This document shows, piece by piece, positions 1-11,815 of a stretch of 64,000 nucleotides of DNA (its first letter is position 1; each line of letters opens with the position of its first letter). Source of the DNA: Piezodorus guildinii (Eukaryota; Arthropoda; Insecta; Hemiptera; Pentatomidae); the NCBI GenBank assembly GCA_023052935.1, contig JAJSOM010000008.1, positions 62,001 to 126,000 on the forward strand, written 5' to 3'. A program made the position numbers and the translations under genes. The notes below the pieces were generated by a model that saw only the letters and a program-made list of their open reading frames with translations, had not been told where the DNA came from and made no database searches.

Positions 1-22
1 TTAATTTCACTTACCTATATAT

Positions 23-864
23 TTTTTTTTATTTATTAATTTATTGAAATTTACAACTGTATTAGTAAATACATCAAGTAAATTGGCTCATAATATAGAT
101 AATATAAATGAAAAGACATGAAGAGAATATGCCCATTGGCAACACTCCACTAGGTAATTTAGACGCCTCGGAGGATTGTCAGGAATGGTAGAGGAAGCTA
201 GGATTGAAACTAGTGGGTTAATGTGGGAGTGGAGTTTGTCATGGAAGGAATGATACCTCGTACGGGCCAAATCAGCAACATATGGGACATTAAGGTCTTT
301 ATGGATGAGTTTGTTGGTGACAAAATAAGGAGCATTGAGGATTTTGGATTGTAGGGATTGACTACGGAAAGAATTTGATGGTTTAGTAGAGCCCCAAAGC
401 TCAACTCCGTACGTCCAGATAGGCCTTATGATGGTAATATAGATGAGCCTTTTGTAGTTAAGTGGAAGGTTAGAGCGTCTGTCCAGTAAGTGTTGAAGTA
501 AGCGAAAGCGTTGGGCAGTTTCTTGTCGTTTCAGTCTTGTATGCGGATTCCAAGTTAGTCGTTTGACAAGTAGGAGTCCTAGATAGCGAATCTGTTCAAC
601 CGGGACTAGCGGAATATTATTAAAGGACACTGTAGGACAGGATGTTGTAGGATTACGACGAAGGGTAAAGGTAATTTGGTGGGATTTGTTGGAATTGATT
701 TTGATTCTCCAATTCTGAAACCATACTTCAATGTCTCGGATGTGGGATTGAAGAGTTTGAGAGGCAATAGTAGGATCATTATTGACTGATAACACACAAG
801 TGTCATCAGCATAGGTAGAAAGGAAGGTGTTAGGATGGGTTGGGATATCAGCTGTAAAAACTGT
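23..864 (-). mobile_element. 5'-truncated Jockey-clade LINE copy (family J2)
   Basis: This is the 3' part of a non-LTR retrotransposon. The minus strand encodes the reverse transcriptase from the YADDT catalytic box (near 800) through the C-terminal thumb motifs (RYLGLL, WNPHTRLKR, YGVELWG), followed by a short 3' UTR and an A-rich tail at the left end. A 13-bp duplication, CTTACCTATATAT, lies at 10-22 and again at 865-877, so this is a genuine 5'-truncated insertion. It landed inside a TIR-rep copy that resumes at 865. An open frame continues past the truncation point to 972, but its first 35 or so codons are read from the flanking repeat and are not LINE protein. Endonuclease and N-terminal RT are absent. 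Confidence 0.85.
88..864 (-). pseudogene. Reverse transcriptase C-terminal fragment (Jockey-type)
   Basis: The fragment begins in the palm domain just before YADDT and runs through the thumb to near the 3' end. Residues matching elements A and B include ADIPT, the LGLL block, the WNPHTRLKR block and the APYFVTNKLIHKDLN block. The terminal RRL motif is followed by residues unlike those of A and B, which suggests a late frameshift. Without the endonuclease and the first RT aspartate it cannot be functional. The family is related to A and B but is clearly a separate lineage. Confidence 0.8.
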
Positions 865-1245
865 CTTACCTATATATGAAATACATAGAATGGGAAAGTA
901 CTGCGATCGTGAAAATTTTCGAATTCCAGTTCTTATCGGAAATACACGTTTTAAGGTCTCCTGGTAACTCAAATAGGTCTGTGTTTGTGTGTGTATTGAG
1001 TCTATCTCAAAAACGATAAATTGTATACAACTGAAATGTCAGATTTAGAAATAGTTTATGCCTGAGATGTTGCAGCAATTTTATCATCAAAATATGCCAA
1101 CCTAAAGGACCACTTTTAAAATGTATTTTGCACTTTTTACGATTTTCTCAAAAACGGTTCAAAGGATTAAATTAAACGCGCTGTATCGATGTAAAATTTA
1201 ATGAACACAAACATAATGTAGGTTTTACAGTCGGTCGTTGTGAGA
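865..1245 (+). repeat. TIR-rep copy 1 (right part; start at 1-22)
   Basis: This belongs to a dispersed, protein-less family described at 55090-55985. It starts with TTTCACTTACCTATATA at 5-21, is interrupted by the LINE at 23-864, then continues with the family landmarks: GCGATCGTGAAAATTTTCG, the 'gagatgttgcagcaa' block and the 'tttctcaaaaacgg' block. It fades out near 1245, before the family's right end. Confidence 0.75.
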
Positions 1246-2515
<1,270 letters not shown>

Positions 2516-2529
2516 ATACCTAGAAATTC

Positions 2530-2850
2530 ACAAGCGCTTGAAGAGCGATCCGACGAGGAAAAGAAGCTAGAGCTTGGTATGAATATCTTCTTTTGATTCT
2601 GAAGATGAAATCCTCAATTATTTTGACCAGGGACGTAACAGTGATACCGAACAAGAAATAGGTTCTGAAAAAGACGTTTTTAGAAAACAAATTTTTTCTA
2701 TGGAAAGGATAACTCCATGTGGGCTACGATGGATTTTACCAATAGTTCTTCTCGGACTAAATTACCAGGTCCAAAAGGGGAGGCAAAAAGTTCTATTACT
2801 GAAATCGATATTTATTTCAAATGGTACAAATATGTTTTTATCCAAGATTA
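2530..2850 (+). pseudogene. piggyBac-like transposase N-terminal remnant
   Basis: The plus strand around 2530-2820 encodes, with stops and frameshifts, an acidic stretch (SDEEKKLELG) followed by FYGKDNSMW and then LPGPKGEAK. This resembles the region ahead of the catalytic domain in piggyBac-family transposases, where an acidic N-terminus is followed by a Tyr-Gly-Lys-Asp-x-x-x-Trp segment and a conserved Gly-Pro region. The catalytic aspartates are not present. A (TA)n tract follows at 2862. The assignment rests on motif resemblance only. Confidence 0.45.
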
Positions 2851-2857
2851 AAAATGT

Positions 2858-2861
<4 letters not shown>

Positions 2862-2920
<59 letters not shown>
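2862..2920. repeat. (TA)n microsatellite
   Basis: About 58 bp of TA repeat at the centre of an inverted pair of piggyBac-like fragments. Confidence 0.95.
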
Positions 2921-2925
<5 letters not shown>

Positions 2926-2964
2926 TGTAATTATTAATATTCAATAAGCGATTTTCGTTAATTT

Positions 2965-3062
2965 TTATAACGTAAATTGAAAAAATTGGTAAAATCCGTC
3001 GTAGCCAACATGGATTTATTTTTTCTATATAGAAAAAAATTCGTTTTCTGAATTGGAAAGTC
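2965..3062 (-). pseudogene. Inverted copy of the piggyBac-like remnant
   Basis: The reverse complement matches about 2680-2745: AGAAAACRAATTTTTT, then 'tccatgtkggctacg', then 'ggattttaccaat', at roughly 85% by eye. It encodes the same block as the plus-strand fragment. With the (TA)n tract between them the two pieces form an imperfect palindrome. Confidence 0.5.
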
Positions 3063-3294
3063 ACTAAAAATAAGAACATTCATTTCGGGAACGTTTTTTT
3101 TTTAGTTTAAAATATAACTTGAGTATATCATTTTGACCCTGTCTAACACCGAAAATATGCACTTATTATAAAGAAATTAAAAAGCACTAAAGAAATTGCC
3201 AATATAAATGTTAAAAAAAGTCGCTACAAATGGAGATAATTAGCTATTTTGGAAGTCCGCCTTAGTTTGATATTACCAGAGACGTTTTTCGATT

Positions 3295-3404
3295 ATATAA
3301 AATAAATATTTGTTATATCTGATTTTAGTGACGCTACCGGAAATGATGAGGTGTTTGCGAAATCATGCAAATGTTCTCTAAATGGCAATATAGATACAAT
3401 TTAT
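3295..3404 (+). repeat. Direct repeat unit, left copy
   Basis: About 107 bp repeated at 3641-3748, both containing GGAAATGATGAGGTGTTTGC and 'gcaaatgttctctaaatg'. They flank a partial TIR-rep copy. Confidence 0.75.
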
Positions 3405-3650
3405 AGCAAGGGAAAGTATTGCGAACGTGAAAATTTTCGCATTCCAGACTTCACGGGAAATACAAATTTTAGAGTCCCCAGAGTCCAAATGACCAAGTCC
3501 CGCTTGTGTGTATCTGTGTGGTAAATCGAGAACAAAGACGAAAAGTCGTGAAATACTGAAATTTAGTATTTAAGACAACAATGCGCCCGAGATGTTACAG
3601 CGATTTTTTCATCAAAATAAGCTTACCAGAAGAGCCACTTTATAAATAAA
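3405..3650 (+). repeat. TIR-rep copy 2 (partial)
   Basis: Contains the family landmarks: 'gggaaagtattgcgaacgtg', the 'gagtccaaatgaccaag' block, 'gagatgttacagcg' and 'accagaagagccacttta'. It is cut short and flanked by two copies of an unrelated ~107-bp sequence. Confidence 0.75.
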
Positions 3651-3748
3651 TATTAGTTATATCTGATTTTAGTGGTGCTCCCGGAAATGATGAGGTGTTT
3701 GCGAAATCCAGCAAATGTTCTCTAAATGACGATATAGATACAATTTAG
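3641..3748 (+). repeat. Direct repeat unit, right copy
   Basis: Second copy of the ~107-bp unit at 3295-3404, about 90% identical by eye. Confidence 0.75.
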
Positions 3749-4464
3749 GTTTATCAAATCATAATTGCAATTTTTAGATCTTGGGTGATTTGAAAATTTA
3801 TTTATTCACTAAGCAAAAGGCTTAATCATAACTAAATGTTACTTTAATCTCTTTTAATTAATGAACGTTTCCAACCAACAATTCTATAGTCATATTAACT
3901 TTTTATCTAGACGTTGATCAATACTTTGTTAAATAATAGTTTCTTGCACATCGTCAACATTTTTTATCATTGCATCCAATTCGCTGATAGGTGATGTTTC
4001 CTGGGCTTTCTCATGTTCTCCTTTATCTTTTCTTCTTGGTATTTTCTTTAAAGGTTCTTCCGCACAATTTTTCTTCACCCCGTTTTATATTTTTTCAGCC
4101 TCATTAGACTACATATTGCTAAAATAAATGAAACATTTATAAAATACTACGTTAGTACAATATACACTAAATTAATTAACAAATATATGTTACACAAATC
4201 ACTTGGATAAGTGTTGGATAAGTATCGGATAAGTATCACAGCTTCACAAAATGGGACTCGTTCCGGATGTGTCAAAGGTTCTGGGAAATAATGAGGATTT
4301 TATTAAAATAATCTATGCATTTCTTCGAAAAAACTCCTTACCGCCCAAATTACGAAGTTTGCTGTCTTCATCATTCAAGCTATATTCTAAAAAAAAAAAA
4401 AAATTTTGTTACAAATTTTTTTAAACGTAGTTTGTCGCAACCTTACACCTTTTATTTTATTTTT
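3749..4464. other. No gene seen
   Basis: AT-rich sequence with short A and T runs. No open frame with recognisable content. Confidence 0.5.
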
Positions 4465-4586
4465 TTTTTAAACATAATTTATTGAAATTTACAACTGTAC
4501 TCAAAAAAATACATCAAGTAAATATGATATTAGAAAAATGACATGGAAGAGACTTGTAGAAGAACTACCCAATGGTAGCACTCCTG
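4465..4586 (-). mobile_element. Very short LINE 3'-end insertion (family J2)
   Basis: This 122-bp piece matches the 3' UTR of the LINE at 23-864: 'tttattgaaatttacaactg', then 'acatcaagtaaat', then the 'aatggtagcactcc' block. A duplication of up to 20 bp starting ACACCTTTTATTTT lies at 4445-4464 and 4587-4606, although its T-rich end makes the exact length uncertain. It is an extreme 5'-truncated retrotransposition product. Confidence 0.75.
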
Positions 4587-4606
4587 ACACCTTTTATTTT
4601 ATTTTT

Positions 4607-5965
4607 ATTTTTTAAAATTAATTATGTTTATCCATACTCAATTGATATCCCTCTTTATACCTTTTGTTTATAATTACTCTTTTTTTTTTATTTATTCGTT
4701 TTTCTAGAAGTTTAACAATTATGTTAGCATTCTTATAGGCGTTGATGACCTTTGATGTTTTACGCCTTAAAGCCCTAACCAACAACAACTTGGATAAGTA
4801 AATAGTTGTTTCAAGAACGCTCCGTCACGTATGGGATTTTTTTCATATAGAGACGCTTTTCTTAAGACAGAAGCTATCTTTTACGCCTTGTTTGGCTTGG
4901 TTAATGTAAAATAAAATATTCAATATATACACTATAAACATTTTTTTCCTCAATATTCCAAGGTCACCAATATATGTACGCTTTGTTATTAATAAATTAT
5001 AACGACCTTACCACTTATTTAAAATTATTAGTGAATAAATATCACATATACAGCCCCTTTTTTTACATACTCCGCTACACTGTTCTGTAGATATCTTCAG
5101 GCCAAATTCAAAAGGACAATTTTTTTTTTTTTTTGCCAAGCAAAACTCCGTTCACTAAAAAGATTCTTATATTGAGGGACATCATACTTTGATTTATTTC
5201 TCTTATGTTTCTTTTCTTAGTTTAATAATACATATATTTAATAGATAATAGATAAAATTAAAAAACATAAGTAAGAAGGACGGTTAAATTCATTTAATTT
5301 TATGTATATTTTCGGTGTTGGTTTCTGATGATCGCAAATTGGGACTCGTTCCCCGAATGATTTTTTTGTAGTTCTTTTTTTAAATAATCATAAAACCAGA
5401 GGATTAGAAAATAATAAAACCAGGGAGTGAGCAAGAAAGAAGTTACTTTTGAAGTAAATAACATCAAGTATAGTTAATATGAATCATGTGAAGTACTGAG
5501 AAATGATCAACTGTTTTAGACAAAACTGTAATCATTCATTTATTTGCTAGGAAATCATATTTGCCACTCTGGTGATTTTGACCCATATAATTATACATAC
5601 ATGTGTGTGTGTATAAGTGCGACATTAGGATAGTTGATAAAGGGACATGAGGAGCCGGCAGTATGAGAGTCCCAAACCCACTTTGAGGCCAAACATAAGC
5701 TAATGTTCTACACGAGCAACAGGAGCCATCAGTACTGGCCACTCCATTATCTCAGAGCAGGCAGCTCTCCGAGTCAGCCCTTATCAGTCATGTTCTAGCA
5801 TTAGATTTTGGCACTTCGCTAGTCTGTTGTACTCCTATGTTCATGCCATTATTATAATATTTCATTATAAATTATATCGAGAAGTATAAGAGCTTCATTG
5901 AGGGTTAAGTCGACCTTTGGGACAATTGGTGGAAATAGTCTGAAGTCAGTCTCATGAATCTCTTT
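4607..5965. other. Non-coding interval
   Basis: No recognisable coding sequence. A somewhat GC-richer patch around 5640-5800 followed by an AT-rich stretch could be old LTR sequence, but no second LTR, primer-binding site or polymerase is visible. Confidence 0.4.
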
Positions 5966-5972
5966 TTACTTT

Positions 5973-6463
5973 CACTTACCTATATATGGAATATATAGTA
6001 AGGGAAAGTGTTTCGATCGTGAAACATTTTCAACGGAAATACACGTTTTAGGGTCTCCTGAGTCCAAATGACAAAGTCTCGGAAAAAGATCTGTGTGTCT
6101 GTGTGTGGTAAGTCCAGCACGTAAACGAAAAGTCCTATGACATTGAAATTTCATATGTAAGACAACTATGCGCCCGAGATGGTACAGCAACTATTTACGA
6201 AAATTAGCTAACCAGAAGAGCCACTTTATACCATGCATTTTGCACCTATTTACGATTTAAAACGGCTCTAAAGAGTTTGATTAAACTTGATATGTCGATT
6301 TAAAATTGGTCGGGCTTAAATTCCGATATTTCAAAATTTCTTCCCCTAAAGCACTTTTAATTTTGTAGGTACTAAAAAAATAACCATATTATCTTGTTAT
6401 CATCGATAAAAAAAAACTGGTAAATTTATAAGTTGAACGAATTCGATATCTAACTTTAGGGGA
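5973..6463 (+). repeat. TIR-rep copy 3, left part
   Basis: Begins ACTTTCACTTACCTATATA and carries the whole left half of the family. It is interrupted at 6463 by LINE element A. The rest lies at 11252-11610. Confidence 0.85.
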
Positions 6464-6775
6464 GGAGTTCTGCGCATGCGCGTGAGTATAGCAGTCATAT
6501 TTCAAGTCGGCTCTCGGATTTCTTGCTTTTACAGTTGGATTTCACTTCAGCACAGTCTTGAAAACATCATCAGACTTCAGGATAACAACAACAGTTATTA
6601 TTGGAGCAAACAGCGGTAAGTTGTGATATAATTTACAGTGTAAAGTGAATGCTGAGTCACCTCTTCATATCAGCTGATTGCCAATAGCCCGGCAAGGCTG
6701 GTCTTGCTTAACTTTTTTAAGTTATTGTTTTTTTTCCCACATCTGGTTATTATTTAATTACTTTCTATACATGAA

Positions 6776-8077
6776 ATGCGATATTATCATCAAGTAATGT
6801 CCTCCAAAGCTTCAACTAAAAGATCTAGATCTAGTGGTTCAATCCCGTCACCTACAAAACAAAGACCCCGCCGTGATACTAATAAAAGATTAAATCTACA
6901 AGCAACCCCTTCCGGTACTAATTCAGAATCTGAACCACAACCTGGCACATCGTCACAAGGGATGACTGACGAATCGCCGTTTTTCACCCCAAATCCTTTT
7001 CAGATTTTACATAATGAAAAAGAAAACATGGAATCTACTCCTATACCTAGTGAACCACGGCCTCCTCCAATATTTGTCAAAAATATTAGAAATTTCCAAA
7101 TGTTGTGTGCGCAATTGAACAAAATTACCGAATCTACCAGCTACTACTGTATGAGTAGAATCAATGATACCAAAATATCTCCTACTACTGCCGAGACATA
7201 TAGAAAAATAGTGAAATACCTAACTGAAACCAAAGCAGATTTCCATACCTATCAGCTACGCCAAGAGAGAGCTTTAAGGGTTGTAATCAGAAACTTACAC
7301 CCCTCGACACCAGTTGAAGCTATTAAAGAAGAACTAACGGAGATGGGCTATAAAGTGCGCCAAGTCACTAACGTCCTAAAGGATAAAATTCCTCTACCTC
7401 TCTTTTTTGTGGATTTGGAACCAGCTGAAGGAGTTGAAAAAATCTATGACCTCAATAGATTGTACTATTCCAGTGTAAGAGTTGAAAAACCTTACACAAA
7501 GAGAGAGATAATTCAGTGCCATAATTGTCAAGCATATGGTCATACTAAAAGTTATTGTCATCACATACCTCGATGCGTGAAATGCGGTGAACAGCACAAG
7601 TCTGTGGAGTGTACAAAACCAAAATCAACACCAGCTGTATGTGCTCATTGCCTGAAGGACCACCCGGCCAACTATAAAGGATGCCAAATCTATAAGGAGC
7701 TGAGGACCAGGTTTCAAAAACCTCAAGTACTGGATGAAACAGCAAGACAAGTAAGAAACAGAAGAGAACTTATTGATGCCAATTTATCATTTGCCCACTT
7801 ACTTGGAGGTGGGAATCAAAGTACTGAAGCCGTGGCCCTGCCGGAACTACAAAATGTACCTCAATCCATTCCACATATACCTCTTTCTCAAAATGTAACC
7901 AATCCTAAGAATCCTAATCCACCACAAATCTCTCATATTCCTCCTCCTTCAAACGCCACAGACCTTACCAGTTTGATGACATCCTTTATTTCCGAAATTA
8001 AATCCCTTGTTATGCCCTTAATATCACTCCTTACGAATCTCGTAACAAATCTCATTCCTGCCTTAAAAAAACCATAA
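6776..8077 (+). CDS. ORF1 (Gag-like RNA-binding protein), element A
   Basis: A 433-aa nucleic-acid-binding protein that packages LINE RNA. The N-terminal ~100 residues are Ser/Pro/Thr-rich and basic and likely disordered. Residues ~160-240 form a PRE_C2HC-type domain (LRVVIRNLHPSTPVEAIKEE). Three Cys-rich knuckles follow: CHNCQAYGHTKSYC, CVKCGEQHKSVEC and CAHCLKDHPANYKGC. The C-terminus is hydrophobic. ATG at 6776 and at 6797 are both conserved in element B, so the exact start is uncertain. The stop TAA is directly followed by the ORF2 ATG. Confidence 0.92.
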   Translation: MRYYHQVMSSKASTKRSRSSGSIPSPTKQRPRRDTNKRLNLQATPSGTNSESEPQPGTSSQGMTDESPFFTPNPFQILHNEKENMESTPIPSEPRPPPIFVKNIRNFQMLCAQLNKITESTSYYCMSRINDTKISPTTAETYRKIVKYLTETKADFHTYQLRQERALRVVIRNLHPSTPVEAIKEELTEMGYKVRQVTNVLKDKIPLPLFFVDLEPAEGVEKIYDLNRLYYSSVRVEKPYTKREIIQCHNCQAYGHTKSYCHHIPRCVKCGEQHKSVECTKPKSTPAVCAHCLKDHPANYKGCQIYKELRTRFQKPQVLDETARQVRNRRELIDANLSFAHLLGGGNQSTEAVALPELQNVPQSIPHIPLSQNVTNPKNPNPPQISHIPPPSNATDLTSLMTSFISEIKSLVMPLISLLTNLVTNLIPALKKP

Positions 8078-9650
8078 ATGACCTCACCTAATTCCTTATC
8101 CATTCTCCTTTGGAATGCGAATGGTGTTAGAACTCACACTGACGAACTTACAGCCGTACTGCAGGACAAAAACATTGATGTTGCACTCATTACTGAAACT
8201 AGACTAACCACTAAACAGTACTTTAAAATACCAGGATACACGACATACCGGACAGACCATCCAGACGGCAAAGCCCATGCCGGTACTGCTGTCATAGTCC
8301 GCCGATCCCTCACCCATCACTTACACCCAATTTCCGCCCACGATTACCTACAAGCAACTTCCATCGTTATCAAAACCTTTTCCTTTCCGCTTATCATCGC
8401 ATCAGCATACTGCCCTCCTAAACATCCCATTTCCTCTGCCCAATTTGGATCCTTCCTCAACTCCTTGGGTAATCACTTCATTTTGGGTGCAGACTTAAAC
8501 GCTAAGAACCAACAGTGGGGTTCTAGAACCACCAATTCTCGTGGACGGACATTGCAGTCTGCACTCAACTCCCGACGCTTTCATCTCCTACCTCCCGATT
8601 CTCCTACCTACTGGCCAACAGATCCTAACCGTAATCCTGACATCCTCGACTTCTTCATCCACAGCGGATTAGGCTCTCTGAATTTTTCCATAGCTCGCCT
8701 TGATGAACTATCCTCTGATCATAGTCCATTGATTCTAAATGTATCCATAACACCTATTCCTAAACCTATCCCACCGTCATTCATTAGGGGCCCTGTCAAC
8801 TGGAACCTCTTCCGCGAAATTCTCACTAATGATATTGACCTCAGAGTGATTCTCAAAACCCCAAATGACCTTGACGACGCCGTATATTCCTTTACAACCG
8901 CTATTCAACAAGCCGCCTGGACTGCCTCCTCTCCCAAACAATCCCAAATAATTCCTTACAAAAGCCATTTACCACAACACCTGACAGACCTCATCAACAG
9001 CAAACGTCGAGCTAGAACATTATGGCAACGCACCCGCCACCCAGAAGATCGCCGCTCCTATAATTTTTTTTGTAGAAAATTAAAGCGGGAGTTGGCGATC
9101 TTCCGTTCCCAATCCTACAATACCTACCTCTCCTCTCTCTCGACTCGTGACAATTCCCTGTGGAATGTCACGAAGAGAATCCTAAAATCCCACACCATTT
9201 CCCATCCTCTCCGGCGCTGTGATGGTTCCTGGGCTGCTTCTGACAAGCATAAGGCCGAGGAATTCGCACAGCACCTTTCCAAAGTTTTTACTCCTCATCC
9301 AGAGCTTAATCCAACCCATACTGCAGCAGTTGAAGAGTTCCTCACGTCACCAATACCACTATCCTTACCACCTAAAGCAGTTAATCCCTCTGAGGTCAGA
9401 TATCTTCTTAAAAAGCTTCCTCTCCGCAAATCTCCTGGATACGATCTCCTTACTCCCCAAATCTTAAGACAACTTCCACCTAAAGCCATTACATTCCTTA
9501 CATATCTCTATAACTGTATCCTACGCACTACCTATTTTCCTCTCTTATGGAAACATTCAACTATGATCCTTTTCCTAAAACCAGGCAAACCTTCTAACAA
9601 CACGTCATCTTACAGACCTATCAGCCTACTTCCGATCCTCTCAAAAAATT
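8078..9650 (+). pseudogene. ORF2 N-terminal part (endonuclease and RT start), element A
   Basis: Encodes the APE-type endonuclease that nicks target DNA: LLWNANGVRTH, the catalytic ITETRL, ASAYCPP, GADLNAKNQQWG, DILDFF and SSDHSPLIL are all present. A linker and the first RT blocks (SPGYDLLTPQIL, KPGKPS, SYRPISLLPIL) follow. At about 9646-9651 a run of six A has one base more than the matching site in element B, and the reading frame shifts +1. The original frame then runs through unrelated residues to a stop at 9784. The start codon directly abuts the ORF1 stop. Confidence 0.9.
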
Positions 9651-10757
9651 TTCGAAAAGCTCCTACTAAAACGAATCCTAGCCAAATTTCAAAATTTTCC
9701 TTCACATCAGTTCGGATTTCGTCCTCAACATTCCACGGTTCAGCAAGGACTCCGAGTTGTAGACCACATTTCCTCCGCCCTTGAGTGCAAGGAGTATTGT
9801 TCGGGTGCCTTTCTGGACATAGCTCAAGCTTTTGACCGGGTGTGGCACCCGGGACTGCTCTTTAAGCTCAAAACCCATTTACCTCAATCCTTATACCTAA
9901 TCCTCCGATCCTATTTATCCAACCGCTCCTTCCGAGTTCGCTGTGGTTCCGAATTTTCCGAACAATATACTGTTGAGGCCGGTGTTCCTCAAGGCAGCGT
10001 CTTAGGACCCGTCCTCTACATCCTCTTCACCGCCGATATTCCTACCGACCCCAATACCTTTCTGGCAACATTTGCTGATGACACAGCCATTTTATCATCC
10101 AATTCCGATCCTGAAGCAGCATCGCTAAATCTCCAAAAGCACCTTTCCCTTGTCGAAGACTGGTGCAATGCTTGGCGCATTAAGGTTAACGAAAGCAAAT
10201 GCACTCACGTCACATTCACCCTTCGACGCAAATCCTGTCCAACGGTTAATTTCAATTCTATACCGCTTCCTTCCTCAGACACAGTCCGGTATCTCGGCTT
10301 TTTACTAGACAAAAGACTGACGTGGAACCCACATACAAGACTAAAAAGAAAAGAACTCAACCGCAGATTCGGCCAGTTATACAGACTACTAAACAGAAAA
10401 TCTCATCTTACAGTTGACAACAAATTACTAATATACAAGACAGTACTGAAACCTATATGGACCTACGGACTTGAACTGTGGGGGACAGCTAAACATTCTA
10501 ACATTAAACGCATCCAATCCTTCCAATCCAAAGTCCTCCGAACAATAGTTAATGCTCCTTATTACGTTACCAACTGTACCCTACACCATGACCTTAATAT
10601 TCCGTTTGTTTTAGACCTGGTACCATCCAAATTTTCCAAATTTCATCAGAACCTTAGTCATCATCCTAACCCTCTAGCACAATCCCTATCCAGCACCACC
10701 CATCCCTACAATCCTCCTCGAAGATTGAAACGGCAGTGGCCACGAGACCTATTGTAA
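9651..10757 (+). pseudogene. ORF2 C-terminal part (RT palm and thumb), element A
   Basis: After the frameshift the correct RT frame continues: the first catalytic aspartate in AFLDIAQAFDRVWHPG, the AGVPQGSVLGPVLYILF block, the FADDTAILS catalytic box and the thumb motifs RYLGFLLDKRLTWNPHTRL and TYGLELWG. It ends at RQWPRDLL followed by TAA at 10755-10757, as in element B. All RT motifs are intact, so the single frameshift is the only major lesion I see in this copy. Confidence 0.9.
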
Positions 10758-11209
10758 ACATTCAAACTGGAGTTCTGACAATGGTCAGATCCTCCACTCA
10801 TGTACGGTATGTTTGTGGCTACAGCGCCCTAACTCAGCCTCCACTGGCTCAGACCAGTGATGCGGCTGAGATAGAGGTGCTGGGATCTCTTGGATTCCGC
10901 TTTTTCCTCCACAAGTGGAGGGAAAAGCGCTTGCTGGGGTCCCTTTAGCAATTGTATATATTGTAGATAGTTATGATTGTGTGTAAGATGTTTATTTATT
11001 TGCCAACTTTTTATTTATCTCAATAATAGGTTTATGTTTCGATTTGTTTTGTTTTTTATTTATTATTATTATTTTATTGTATAGATTTGAATTTATGTTA
11101 TATTTTATGAAATTTGACCATTATTATTATTTTCTGTATATATAGTATGAATGTGGTCTCTTATCAATATTATTATTGTTCATTTTGTAACAAATTGTAA
11201 TATATCTCA

Positions 11210-11239
<30 letters not shown>
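10758..11239 (+). other. 3' UTR and poly(A) tail of element A
   Basis: The first ~190 bp match element B's 3' UTR closely, including an inverted repeat at 10899-10928. The remainder is AT-rich and ends 'ctcaataaa' followed by the A tail, as in B. Confidence 0.85.
10899..10928 (+). promoter_or_regulatory. Conserved 3' UTR hairpin (element A)
   Basis: Two 14-nt arms separated by AA can pair throughout, with one G-U pair. The left arm is GCTTTTTCCTCCAC. The same position in B (14585-14614) also folds, with a T-A pair replaced by C-G. It may be a recognition structure for the element's RT; this is inference. Confidence 0.5.
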
Positions 11240-11243
<4 letters not shown>

Positions 11244-11251
11244 TTAGGGGA

Positions 11252-11610
11252 ACACTACAAAATTATTTTTGTAATGTTATTATTCGTTTTCGAACATAAG
11301 AACAGTAATATAGATGCATAATATACCGTTGGAAAGCTAAAGATTTTAGAAAAAATATAATCTTATACACAAGCTTAGAAAAGTTAATAAATAGTGATGA
11401 AAAGCCGTTATAGCTAACTGATTATTTTAGATAATAATATAATAATTTTTTTTGATAAAACACATGTACCTATAGAATTTTAATTTTATTAATGCTTTAT
11501 TAGTTTCACTTATTTTTATCTTTAACTGTATTTGTATCAATTTTAACAACGGCGGTAAGTGAAAGTCGTGTGTTGGCCGCACGATATTTTTAATGTTGCG
11601 GACGCACAGT
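11252..11610 (+). repeat. TIR-rep copy 3, right part
   Basis: Resumes after LINE A and carries the family landmarks 'gaacataagaacagtaatatag', 'aatataccgttggaaagct' and the right end GGTAAGTGAAAGTCGTGTGT near 11550. Confidence 0.85.
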
Positions 11611-11667
11611 GGTTCGGAATACTCTTTTTCGGGACAAACGTCTGCACTGCTCGTTCTATTTATGATA

Positions 11668-11815
11668 GGGGTACTCACTACGTTCGCTATAGCATGCTAT
11701 TGCTAGTGCTATTGTGCTAAACCAATCAATTTATTACAGGAAATAACTGTAGAAAGTTGACGGGTTCAGCAAAATAACACATATAGCATGCTATAGCAAA
11801 CGTAGTGAGTACCCC
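11668..11815. mobile_element. 148-bp palindromic MITE
   Basis: Nearly perfect 33-bp inverted repeats (one mismatch) occupy 11668-11700 and 11783-11815, starting GGGGTACTCACTACGTT. The pentamer TGATA lies directly outside both ends (11663-11667 and 11816-11820) and looks like a target duplication. It has no coding capacity. The superfamily is not clear. Confidence 0.8.

Larger units (their letters stand above)
6464..11239 (+). mobile_element. Full-length Jockey-clade LINE, element A
   Basis: A 4.8-kb non-LTR retrotransposon: 5' UTR (6464-6775), ORF1, ORF2, 3' UTR and a run of about 28 A. The 12-bp duplication AACTTTAGGGGA at 6452-6463 and 11240-11251 defines both ends. It is closely related to element B on the other strand at 14233-19044 and shares UTRs with it. 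The 5' end, GGAGTTCTGCGCATGCGCG, extends a few bases beyond that of B, so A may be complete. There is no RNase H domain, as is usual for Jockey. ORF2 carries a frameshift, so A is probably inactive. It sits inside a TIR-rep copy. Confidence 0.95.

Noticed and set aside
5640..5960. LTR followed by a primer-binding site
   Set aside because: No second LTR, no clear tRNA-complementary site and no polymerase nearby.
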